Both the position numbers and the translations under genes were made by a program. Positions 1-6,462 of a DNA stretch of 8,499 nt are shown piece after piece. This DNA is from Myxococcales bacterium (GTDB lineage: Bacteria > Myxococcota_C > UBA6777). The DNA lies in the NCBI GenBank assembly GCA_027005175.1, contig JALTMC010000024.1:1-8499 (forward strand). Reading direction: 5' to 3'. Numbering within the stretch: position 1 is the first letter of the stretch; every line of letters starts with the position of its first letter. Under the pieces are notes generated by a model. It was not told where the DNA came from. It ran no database searches and saw nothing but the letters and a program-made list of their open reading frames with translations.

Positions 1-3000
1 TGCTTCGGAATGATCGAGATCATCGGCCAGTACGAGTTGGTATAACTCAAGAGCACGCTCTTGGTTGTGGAGCTTTGTGCTGTACAGATTGGCCATACGG
101 AAATGTAGGCTGATGAGTTCTTCTGTGCCTTCGTCGAGAAGCTCTCGCTCTCGCTCCCACAGCTCGGCCAGTTCCTGGTTGTGTCCTTCCTTCTCGTAGA
201 GCGCGGCAGAACGACGAATCGCAGTGAGATCGTTCTCGTCGAGCTTAAGGATGTCTTGCAGAACTTGAATGGCCTCCGCAGAGTCTTCAAGCTGCTGCTC
301 CCACAAGTCAGCAACTTCAAACAACATCTCTTTTTGCTCGTCGATATCTTCCGTGAGCAATACGCGCATCCGCAAGATATCGACGAGATCACGCCATTGT
401 TGTGTCTGACGGTAGAGAAGCTCAAGTGCATCAACAGCTTCTGCATTGTTGGGGTCGTAATCGAGAACCCGTTGGTAGTTGCGCAGTGAACTATCAGGAT
501 CATCGAGTCGATCCTGATAGTTGGTCGCAATAAACAGGTAGGTTTGAATGATTTGCTCGGGTTCGACAAAGGTTCGAACCAAGCCCTCATACACGGTGAG
601 AAGCTCAGCCCAGCGCTCCATCTCATCGGCCATCAACTCGACACGTTCGCGAATATCGGGATCTTCGAAATCTTCGCGAAGAAGCTGACAGCTCCATTCA
701 AAGGCTTTTTCATCATCGCCCAAACGGAGGCGGTAAATCTCTTCGATCTCGCGAGCCAGGTTGAGGCGTTCGAGTTTGTCGTCAATGATGCTGAAGCGTG
801 CCTCAAGAGCGGGTGCAAGAGCTTCCCAGTCCTGTTGCTGACGATAGATCGGCTCCAACACGCCAAGAGCTTCGGGGCGGTATCTCTCGTTGTCTTCTGC
901 GATTTGCTCCAGTACGTCGCGGGCGAGTTCATCATCGGGGTTGGTCTCAAGAATACTGTTGTATTCTTCGATGGCTTCGCGAAAACGCTCCAAAGAGGTT
1001 TGCAACTGTGCGATGCGTTGGCTGAGCTGAAGGCTGAGTTCGGGGTCGTCTATGGCACGACGTTCACTGAGCAACAACTCAAGTACTTGTTCATGCTCTC
1101 CACGCAATTGGTAGTGAGCTTGCAGCGCACGCAGCGCGTCCAAGTCTCTGGCATCCAGGTCGAGTATCTCGTGATACGTCGCAGCCATCGCGTCTTCCGC
1201 TTCCGTGTTCACGGGAGGCATCTCGGAAGGAATATTGTTGAGGGACACGGAGGTGTCACCTTCATTGTATTCCTCACCTTCTTCACCTTCGGCAATCGGA
1301 GCAGGAGGAGGGGGAGCTTGTTGCTTTCGATACAGATCAGCAATCTGGAACAAAAGCTCCTTTTTGCCGTTGGACGGGGAGGTTAGATCTGCTTTCTTAC
1401 GCAGAATCTCCAACTGTCCCTCAACATCTTGCTCCATCTCTAGGAGTCGCAGCAGCTCGTCGAGGACCTCAGTGTCATTGGGGTCGAGCGCATGAATCTC
1501 ACGCAATGTTGCGATCGCTTCGGCAAATTCATCGAGTTGCTCCTCGTGAACTTTGGCGATCTCTGTCAGCAACTCTTTGCGTTGTTCAGGGCGTCGGATG
1601 TGCTCCACACGTTCTCGCGCCGTATCAACCCACATATCCCACTGCTCTAGCTTGCGGTAGAGCTGGTCCAAGCGGTTGAGGATCACATTGTTGTTGGGGT
1701 CTAACACACGCAACTGATGGTAGATCTGGACAGCATTCTCAAGGTCATGGAGCTTTTCGAGAAGCAGTGTTCCCATAATGTGAAGGGTCGATTTGAGATC
1801 CTCTTCGGAGGCGGGCTCATCAATGCGTCGCTGGTATACATCACGCAGCGCTTCCCAGTTCTCGGACTGCTTGTAAATCCGCTCAAGAGACTCGATCGCT
1901 GAGGCATTAGACGGGTCCAGGGCAAGGACCTGCTCAAATGCTTCGGCGGCACCGTCAAGATCGTCAACCTGACGCTCTCGTACCCAAGCCAGATCCCCCA
2001 AGACAGCGATCTTTTCGCTGTCTTCGAGTATCTCCAGTTGGGCCTTTTGCTCCAGCATCTCTGCCAGATCGATCCATTTTTCGGAGCGTCGGTAGATCTG
2101 TTGCAATGCATTGTAAGCATCGAGATTGGGGTGCTGTTCTACTGCGTCCTCATAGGCATTTTGGGCAGAGTCCCAATCATTCATTTCCTTTGAGTAGATC
2201 TCACCAATACGGGTCAGCAGCGCAGACTGGTCAGCTGCATCGTCAGAGGAACTCAATGTCTTGCGATACAACGCGATCATCTCGTTCCAGTTACCAATCT
2301 GACGAGCCAGGGATTCCAGCTTCTCGGTCAACTCTGTATCTTGGGGATTGGCCTGGAGAGCCTCTGTGTAGGTCTTGAAGGCTTCCTTGGGTTGCGACAA
2401 CTTTTGGTGATAGATATCACCAATGCGTCGCAGCAAAAATCCACGCTGCTCACGCTCTTCTGTTAGATCGAGCTTGCGCTGCAATGCACCGATTAACTTT
2501 TCCCAGGAAGCTTGTGCTTCATAAAGCGACAACAACGCGTCAATCGCGGCTTTGTCTTCAGGGAAGAGAACCAGGATCTGCTCCTGGTAGGAGGCCGCTT
2601 TTGCATGGTTTTGCAGCTCAATCTCGGCCAAGGTCGCCATTTCGGAGAGCAAACTTTTCTTGGTCTCTTCTTCGTCGATAGTCACCAAGCGTTTTTCCAT
2701 CACACTCAGTGTTTTACTGAACTGCGAGGCATCCCGGTAAATCGACTCCAAGCGACGAAGAGCGTCACCGTCAGAAGGACTGACTTCCAGGATTCTCTCC
2801 AATGTGGAGATCTCGCGATCGCTCTCTTTGGTTTGCTCTCGGTAGACTGTCGCCAACTTCTTCAACCAGCTGACTTTGTCTTCGACCTCATCCACTTTTT
2901 GGGACTGGTCAAGCAAAAAGTCGGACAGAGCTTCCCATTTGCCCAGCTCTGAATAGAGCTGCTGGATTAAGTTAAGTGCTTTCTCATAGTCGGACTGAAG

Positions 3001-3924
3001 CTCCAACGCCTGCTTGCAATAACGGATGGCATAAGCGGGCTTGTTCTCACGTCTGTAGTAACCTTCCGCGATCTTGTAGTTTAGGAATGCCGAGTTCTCG
3101 TCACTTTCGCTCTTGCGAATGTCTTTCTTCAACTTCTTGAGCAGGGAGGTCCACTCTTGAGTCTCGTACTCCAACTCGTTGATGGCATGTTGGGCTTCTT
3201 TGCAGTCGGCATCCAGGCTGAGCGCCTCTTTGAAAAGTTGAGATGCTTTTTGCATTCCCTCAGGGGTCTTGCCCTCTTCCAGGTGGTGAAGGAAGATCTC
3301 GCCGATCTGTACTAGCAGCCGGGCTTTGTCTTCATTCTCCTCTGTATTCTCCAGACGAGTACGCAACACTGCGATGACGCGCTGCCATTCGCCGGTCTCT
3401 CGGTAGAGACGCAAAGCCTCTTCCATCGCGTTCTTGTTTTCGGAGTTGAGGAGGTAAGCTTGGTGATACGCCACTGCTCCATGCTCTTTGTTGTCCATCT
3501 TCTCCACAAAGAGCACTGCGATCTGCTGGAAGATATCCGATTTTCGACCGGTATCTTCGGTGAGCTGGCTTTCTTGACGGAGCACTTTGATGGAAGTGGC
3601 ATAGTCTCCATCAGCTTCAGCGACTTGCCGCAGCAAGGTCAGAGCTTGCCCACTGCTGGGCTGCAACTCCAGAACTTTTGCGATATTTCGCTTTGAACCA
3701 GCCGTGTCTTGCAATCGATGAAGACGAAGAGCTGCTGCTTGTAAAAACAAGTCCGGGGCCTGCGTTTGATCGGGAAGCTGCTCAGCCCGCCTCTCATACA
3801 AACCTGCTAACTCTGACCAATCTTCCTGCTCCGTATAAATCTCACGGAGGGCTTCAAAGGCCGGGACGTTGGTGGGGACGGCGTCGAGAATACGTAAATA
3901 GTTTTGAATCTCTTCAGTTGCCAT
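1..3924 (-). CDS. Giant TPR-type helical-repeat protein, 3' end beyond the window
   Basis: The minus-strand frame is open from an ATG at 3924 to the left edge: 1308 codons and no stop, so the C-terminus is missing. An in-frame TAA lies four codons before the ATG (within CGATAACTCGTT), so no longer start is possible; AGGAG sits about 12 nt upstream as a ribosome site. The protein is soluble and acidic, with no signal peptide or membrane segment, so it is probably cytoplasmic. It consists of about 17 units of roughly 72 residues. Each unit has a helix pair of the form xALxxLYxxxxxWxxLxxxxxxR and a second pair like LxxIAxLYxxxLxDxxxAIxxYxxVLxLDPxN, as in tandem TPRs; examples are at residues 20-45 (PAFEALREIYTEQEDW) and near 1145-1170. 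One unit is interrupted at residues 870-908 by a proline-rich (APPPPAP) then glutamate-rich linker. Such arrays bind partner proteins; no catalytic domain is seen and the partner is unknown. Similar long TPR proteins occur in myxobacteria-like genomes. Confidence 0.9.
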   Translation of the reverse strand, partial: MATEEIQNYLRILDAVPTNVPAFEALREIYTEQEDWSELAGLYERRAEQLPDQTQAPDLFLQAAALRLHRLQDTAGSKRNIAKVLELQPSSGQALTLLRQVAEADGDYATSIKVLRQESQLTEDTGRKSDIFQQIAVLFVEKMDNKEHGAVAYHQAYLLNSENKNAMEEALRLYRETGEWQRVIAVLRTRLENTEENEDKARLLVQIGEIFLHHLEEGKTPEGMQKASQLFKEALSLDADCKEAQHAINELEYETQEWTSLLKKLKKDIRKSESDENSAFLNYKIAEGYYRRENKPAYAIRYCKQALELQSDYEKALNLIQQLYSELGKWEALSDFLLDQSQKVDEVEDKVSWLKKLATVYREQTKESDREISTLERILEVSPSDGDALRRLESIYRDASQFSKTLSVMEKRLVTIDEEETKKSLLSEMATLAEIELQNHAKAASYQEQILVLFPEDKAAIDALLSLYEAQASWEKLIGALQRKLDLTEEREQRGFLLRRIGDIYHQKLSQPKEAFKTYTEALQANPQDTELTEKLESLARQIGNWNEMIALYRKTLSSSDDAADQSALLTRIGEIYSKEMNDWDSAQNAYEDAVEQHPNLDAYNALQQIYRRSEKWIDLAEMLEQKAQLEILEDSEKIAVLGDLAWVRERQVDDLDGAAEAFEQVLALDPSNASAIESLERIYKQSENWEALRDVYQRRIDEPASEEDLKSTLHIMGTLLLEKLHDLENAVQIYHQLRVLDPNNNVILNRLDQLYRKLEQWDMWVDTARERVEHIRRPEQRKELLTEIAKVHEEQLDEFAEAIATLREIHALDPNDTEVLDELLRLLEMEQDVEGQLEILRKKADLTSPSNGKKELLFQIADLYRKQQAPPPPAPIAEGEEGEEYNEGDTSVSLNNIPSEMPPVNTEAEDAMAATYHEILDLDARDLDALRALQAHYQLRGEHEQVLELLLSERRAIDDPELSLQLSQRIAQLQTSLERFREAIEEYNSILETNPDDELARDVLEQIAEDNERYRPEALGVLEPIYRQQQDWEALAPALEARFSIIDDKLERLNLAREIEEIYRLRLGDDEKAFEWSCQLLREDFEDPDIRERVELMADEMERWAELLTVYEGLVRTFVEPEQIIQTYLFIATNYQDRLDDPDSSLRNYQRVLDYDPNNAEAVDALELLYRQTQQWRDLVDILRMRVLLTEDIDEQKEMLFEVADLWEQQLEDSAEAIQVLQDILKLDENDLTAIRRSAALYEKEGHNQELAELWERERELLDEGTEELISLHFRMANLYSTKLHNQERALELYQLVLADDLDHSEA
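337..387. repeat. 14-bp perfect inverted repeat inside the TPR gene
   Basis: CTCGTCGATATCTT at 337-350 is the exact reverse complement of 374-387, with a 23-nt loop. It lies wholly in coding sequence (LVDILRMRVLLTEDIDE). The first mismatch inside the stem is followed by two more pairs. Confidence 0.9.
489..522. repeat. 13-bp perfect inverted repeat with 8-nt loop inside the TPR gene
   Basis: AACTATCAGGATC at 489-501 is the exact reverse complement of 510-522. Beyond short unpaired segments, TTGCG (479-483) and CGCAA (526-530) pair as well, so the structure extends to about 479-530. It encodes NYQDRLDDPDSS and would be a very stable hairpin in mRNA or single-stranded DNA. Confidence 0.92.
2000..2024. 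repeat. 10-bp perfect inverted repeat with 5-nt loop inside the TPR gene
   Basis: AAGACAGCGA at 2000-2009 is the reverse complement of TCGCTGTCTT at 2015-2024. It encodes EDSEKIAVL. No T-run follows on the gene's strand, so it is not a standard terminator. Confidence 0.9.
2404..2423. repeat. 9-bp perfect inverted repeat with 2-nt spacer inside the TPR gene
   Basis: TTGGTGATA (2404-2412) and TATCACCAA (2415-2423) are exact reverse complements separated by GA. The codons are those of a TPR helix (GDIYHQ). Confidence 0.88.
3482..3515. repeat. 10-bp perfect inverted repeat with 14-nt loop inside the TPR gene
   Basis: TGCTCTTTGT (3482-3491) and ACAAAGAGCA (3506-3515) are exact reverse complements, encoding AVLFVEKMDNKEH on the minus strand, about 410 bp after the TPR start. 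Confidence 0.88.
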
Positions 3925-4281
3925 AACGAGTTATCGCTCCTGCATAAGGCTTGCGGTTAGTGGGAATCTTGGCTTTGTGGGTCCGAAATCTTCCGTCAGG
4001 ATGGCAACTCTTGTTGGAGTGGAATTATGTTTCGTTCAGGACCTCAATATTACCTACAATGCACCCATATTACCTTGATCGGTACAATCTACCATTGGCG
4101 CATTTAAGTATCATAGCCTCACAAGGCAAAGCAACAGGGTTTTCCTGGGCTTTTCTTGAAATCCTTTTCTTACAGGTAGATAGACGAGATACCAAAAGTT
4201 GTGTTGCGGAACTCGAAACACCCCAAACCCGATGTCATTCACCTCTCCGATCAGAGCAAATCCTGCACCATCCTGCTATTT
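3925..4281. other. Intergenic region between desaturase stop and TPR gene start
   Basis: This stretch of 357 bp has no gene I can support. Transcription on the minus strand enters from the desaturase and the TPR gene starts at its left end, so it should hold a terminator and a promoter. I see no GC-rich hairpin followed by a T-run. On the minus strand TTGCTT, 16 nt, GATACT (roughly 4130-4103) is a weak sigma70-like candidate. Two copies of ATATTACCT lie at 4047-4055 and 4067-4075. A plus-strand open frame from 3951 (TTG) to 4289 has no recognisable protein features and runs into the desaturase end, so I do not call it. Confidence 0.6.
4047..4075. promoter_or_regulatory. Pair of 9-bp direct repeats, possible regulator site upstream of the TPR gene
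   Basis: ATATTACCT occurs at 4047-4055 and again at 4067-4075, exactly 20 bp apart (about two helical turns), 120-150 bp upstream of the TPR gene start. Same-face spacing is typical of tandem binding sites of a dimeric or cooperative regulator. On the minus strand each copy reads AGGTAATAT, which contains a TAATAT that could also act as a weak -10 element. No known regulator is recognised. Confidence 0.3.
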
Positions 4282-5337
4282 CTACATGAATTGTTGCAGT
4301 TGCTCTGGACTGAACTTCGCGAGTCGCTTATGGAAAAGTGCCACAATCTCGTCATCTGATAACGGATCTTCCGGTGTAAGCTGAACATAAAATTTTGTTA
4401 AAAAACGATGCCGCTTGAACATCAGAAGCAGGAAGATCATAAAGTAATCAAGTTTGGTAAACACGATCGATTGAGCCTCGATCATTGTTTGCTTTTTCTG
4501 GAGAAAATCATCGGGCATATCGAGCCAATGACGGTTGGCCTTTAAATGGTGTCCCAAGTGATAGCCATCATTAAAGCAACGGTGGTTGTAAGGGCTGTTG
4601 ATGAAGGTAATAACAGTTTTGTAGTCATTGGTGGGATCGTCGGGGTCAACAAAAGCATGCTGAGTCCAGTTGCCTGCCATAAGGAGAAATCGTGTCATGA
4701 AGAAAGGGATCACAAAGGCCACTAGAGCAGGTCGCCAGTTCCAATACAATAACCCGAGGATCAGGGCGATATGAAAGACCTCTCCAACCACGAGCATTCG
4801 GAGCATCTTGAATCGCTTGTTTCGTCGAAAGTAGGAGATCATCTGTGGGTAGCTGACCATAAATCGAAGGTAGTACTTCATGAAATCTATAAAGCTATCA
4901 CGCTGGTATGGCATGGTAGAACTGAGATCCTTGGGAAGGTTTCCATCGGCATGATGAATACCCATATGATGGGCGTAGTATGTGCCGGGAGATTGCCCCA
5001 CCATGGGTCCGAGGACCCATGGGATATACTTGTTTAACAGGTCATATTTCTTTTTGTATAATACTCGATGGCTGGTGTTGTGGAGCATCAGTATAAAAGG
5101 ACCGAGATACCAAGCATACAAAGCCCAGTAAAGAGGAGCCATCCACCAGCGGAAGTTTCCTGGTAGAAACATGATAACCAGAAGGGGGAGGAAAACCAGT
5201 GTGAGCCAGATACTCAAACGAACAAAGGCTAAATCACGCTCCTCTTTTACCAACGGCGAGAAAGCTCGGTCCAGGAAGGTTAAGTGGGGTTGGGTGGTGG
5301 GAGTAGGGTCCGTTAGTGTTAAGGTCGTCTCTTGCAT
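4282..5337 (-). CDS. Membrane fatty acid desaturase (di-iron, histidine-box family)
   Basis: 351 residues, ATG at 5337, TAG at 4284-4282. AGGA lies 13 nt before the ATG, a rather long spacing. The protein inserts double bonds into acyl chains in the membrane using O2 and an electron donor (family knowledge); the exact position and substrate cannot be read from the sequence. Three histidine clusters of the family are present in order: HNTSH at residues 86-90, HHMGIHH at 123-129 and HLGHH at 260-264, plus NWTQH at 223-227 and NRHW at 269-271 as further metal-site candidates. Hydrophobic segments lie near 40-60, 65-85 and 185-220, fitting an integral membrane fold. Length is usual for bacterial desaturases of this type. 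It is divergent from the fatty-acid hydroxylase gene, across a 227-bp region with an FNR-type palindrome, so the two are probably co-regulated lipid-modifying enzymes. A carotenoid or other lipid substrate is not excluded. Confidence 0.88.
   Translation of the reverse strand: MQETTLTLTDPTPTTQPHLTFLDRAFSPLVKEERDLAFVRLSIWLTLVFLPLLVIMFLPGNFRWWMAPLYWALYAWYLGPFILMLHNTSHRVLYKKKYDLLNKYIPWVLGPMVGQSPGTYYAHHMGIHHADGNLPKDLSSTMPYQRDSFIDFMKYYLRFMVSYPQMISYFRRNKRFKMLRMLVVGEVFHIALILGLLYWNWRPALVAFVIPFFMTRFLLMAGNWTQHAFVDPDDPTNDYKTVITFINSPYNHRCFNDGYHLGHHLKANRHWLDMPDDFLQKKQTMIEAQSIVFTKLDYFMIFLLLMFKRHRFLTKFYVQLTPEDPLSDDEIVALFHKRLAKFSPEQLQQFM
5001..5022. repeat. 10-bp perfect inverted repeat with 2-nt spacer inside the desaturase gene
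   Basis: CCATGGGTCC (5001-5010) and GGACCCATGG (5013-5022) are exact reverse complements around GA. The codons give PWVLGPMV, between the first and second histidine boxes. The 22-nt near-palindrome contains two CCATGG sites. Confidence 0.9.
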
Positions 5338-5564
5338 TTTTTTGAATCTGTCCTATCTTGCTGGTGCTTGGAGTGGTATAGAAGGGAGGTTCTAGTGTTG
5401 TATTGTATATGGGAGGGAGAGCTTAGGGTGAAGGAAAAGCAAGTTCATTGATTTAGATCAAGGCTTGGCATGATCTGTGACCTCTCGAATGTCTCTTATC
5501 TCCCTAAAGTGGATATCTTTTGAAGGTCTCAGTGCTTCTGAGGCGAACACGGTGTGAGAATAGT
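5338..5564. promoter_or_regulatory. Divergent promoter region of desaturase and hydroxylase genes
   Basis: This 227-bp gap separates two genes that point away from each other, so it must carry both promoters. A perfect FNR-type palindrome lies near its middle. On the minus strand TACAAT (5407-5402) is a reasonable -10 for the desaturase; with it the palindrome centre would sit about 60 bp upstream of the start of transcription, close to the class I activator position. For the hydroxylase, TTGGCA at 5465-5470 could be a -35, but no good -10 follows at 17 bp. Promoter assignments are weak; the palindrome is the solid part. Confidence 0.5.
5448..5461. promoter_or_regulatory. FNR/CRP-family operator (TTGAT-N4-ATCAA)
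   Basis: TTGATTTAGATCAA matches the FNR/Anr consensus TTGAT-N4-ATCAA at all ten fixed positions. It lies 110 bp before the ATG of the hydroxylase and 117 bp before that of the desaturase, so it is almost equidistant from both. Both genes code for O2-requiring di-iron enzymes, so an oxygen-sensing FNR-type regulator is a sensible match. Repression or activation cannot be told, and another CRP/FNR-family protein could be the real ligand. Confidence 0.6.
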
Positions 5565-6317
5565 ATGGAACGCAAAGAAAAACAGAAGTCTGTGGAGAGT
5601 CAAAAACTGGGAATATTCTCCTATACGAGCGAGTTTATAGACACTCTCAATCGTTGGGACGGAAGCGTGGAGGCACCAAGCCCTGAGAACAAGAAGAAGA
5701 CAAGCCTACAGATCTATACCAACTCTTTTATTGAGAACTATCTTGCGAGTGCCCATCCTATTGTGCCAGGCCTGTGGGTCATTCCTATCGTTCTCTACAG
5801 CTTTTATGTTGGTTTTACTTCCCCGCATTTGAGTCTTCTGAAGTTCCTTGGTCTGTTTGCCGTCGGTATCTTACTCTGGACGTTGTTGGAGTATATGCTG
5901 CATCGCTTTGTCTTTCACATCCACCCCACCGAGGAACTGCAAAGTAAGTTTCGCATGTTTATGATGCATGGATATCATCATGAGTTTCCCAATGATAAAT
6001 ATCGCTTGGTCGCTCCTCCTTTGATGAGTTGGCCTCCGACCATTATCATTGGCTCGATCTACTATGCTATTCTCGGCCCCTACGCTTGGCTTCCTCTTTT
6101 TGCAGGTACTTGCTTGGGGTACCTCGGCTACGATTGGATCCATTACTACACACATCATTTCCGACCCACCACAAAGTTAGGCAAATACCTGCGGCGGCTC
6201 CATATGGTTCATCACTTTAAAGAGTTTGAGCACAATCATGGGATCAGCTCGCCTTTGTGGGACTTTGTTTTCTTTACATACTCCGATAAGAAAAAGGACG
6301 TGATAGAGTCAGAGTAG
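5565..6317 (+). CDS. Fatty acid 2-hydroxylase-like membrane enzyme (FA hydroxylase/sterol desaturase superfamily)
   Basis: 250 residues from the ATG at 5565 (GTGAG six nt before it) to TAG at 6315-6317. A TTG at 5520 would add 15 basic residues without family similarity, so I prefer the ATG. The protein resembles the catalytic domain of FA2H/Scs7, without the cytochrome b5 domain. Family enzymes hydroxylate the alpha carbon of fatty acids, for example those in sphingolipids, using a di-iron centre, O2 and electrons. Histidine motifs are present in order: LEYMLHRFVFH (residues 108-118), HGYHHEFPNDKYRLVAPP (135-152), YDWIHYYTHH (189-198) and RLHMVHHFKEFEHNHGISSPLWD (211-233). Hydrophobic segments near 65-83, 90-108 and 157-188 fit membrane insertion. 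It is divergent from a desaturase and probably shares its operator. The last codons (TCA GAG TAG) fall in a 67-bp tandem duplication. The acyl substrate is not known; a role in hydroxylating sphingolipid, ornithine-lipid or lipid A chains is inference. Confidence 0.87.
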   Translation: MERKEKQKSVESQKLGIFSYTSEFIDTLNRWDGSVEAPSPENKKKTSLQIYTNSFIENYLASAHPIVPGLWVIPIVLYSFYVGFTSPHLSLLKFLGLFAVGILLWTLLEYMLHRFVFHIHPTEELQSKFRMFMMHGYHHEFPNDKYRLVAPPLMSWPPTIIIGSIYYAILGPYAWLPLFAGTCLGYLGYDWIHYYTHHFRPTTKLGKYLRRLHMVHHFKEFEHNHGISSPLWDFVFFTYSDKKKDVIESE

Positions 6318-6443
6318 CCCGACACAACTGTCTTTTGAGCCCGGCCTGTTCGAGAAAACTTTTCTCTGTGTGTTGTCAGAGTAGCCCGACACAACTGTCT
6401 TTTGAGCCCGGCCTGTTCGAGAAAACTTTTCTCTGTGTGTTGT
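6308..6443. repeat. Perfect 67-bp tandem duplication between convergent genes
   Basis: Positions 6308-6374 are repeated without any difference at 6375-6441, and the match runs two bases further (to 6443) before it fails. The first copy starts in the final two codons of the hydroxylase and includes its TAG; the second copy repeats that end outside the gene. Each copy holds the dyad GAGAAAACTTTTCTC (6352-6366 and 6419-6433) and a small stem GACA-CAAC-TGTC followed by TTTT. These could be weak bidirectional terminator hairpins between the convergent hydroxylase and pabB, but the stems are short. Complete identity points to a recent duplication, or to an assembly artefact. Confidence 0.93.
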
Positions 6444-6462
6444 GAGAGCAGGATGTGCAACT

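Noticed and set aside
337-522. CRISPR-like or integron-like repeat array
   Set aside because: The inverted repeats have unrelated sequences, irregular spacing and lie in a continuous coding frame.
544-1386. Plus-strand open frame of 280 codons
   Set aside because: It is antisense to the TPR gene, begins with no ribosome site, and has no recognisable domain; the TPR repeats and codon bias of the true minus frame explain the length. Other plus-strand frames in 181-2952 are rejected for the same reason.
2000-2024. Intrinsic terminator within the TPR gene
   Set aside because: The stem is good, but no T-run follows on the coding strand and the gene stays open for 2000 bp more.
3951-4289. Plus-strand open frame of 112 codons in the gap before the TPR gene
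   Set aside because: It starts with TTG, lacks a proper ribosome site, shows no family motif, and overlaps the end of the desaturase on the other strand.
5520-5564. TTG start at 5520 for the hydroxylase
   Set aside because: The 15 extra residues are basic, unlike family N-termini, and an ATG with a usable ribosome site follows at 5565.
6318-6462. Strong rho-independent terminator between the convergent genes
   Set aside because: Only short AT-rich dyads and a 4-bp stem before TTTT are present; no GC-rich stem with a T-run could be found.
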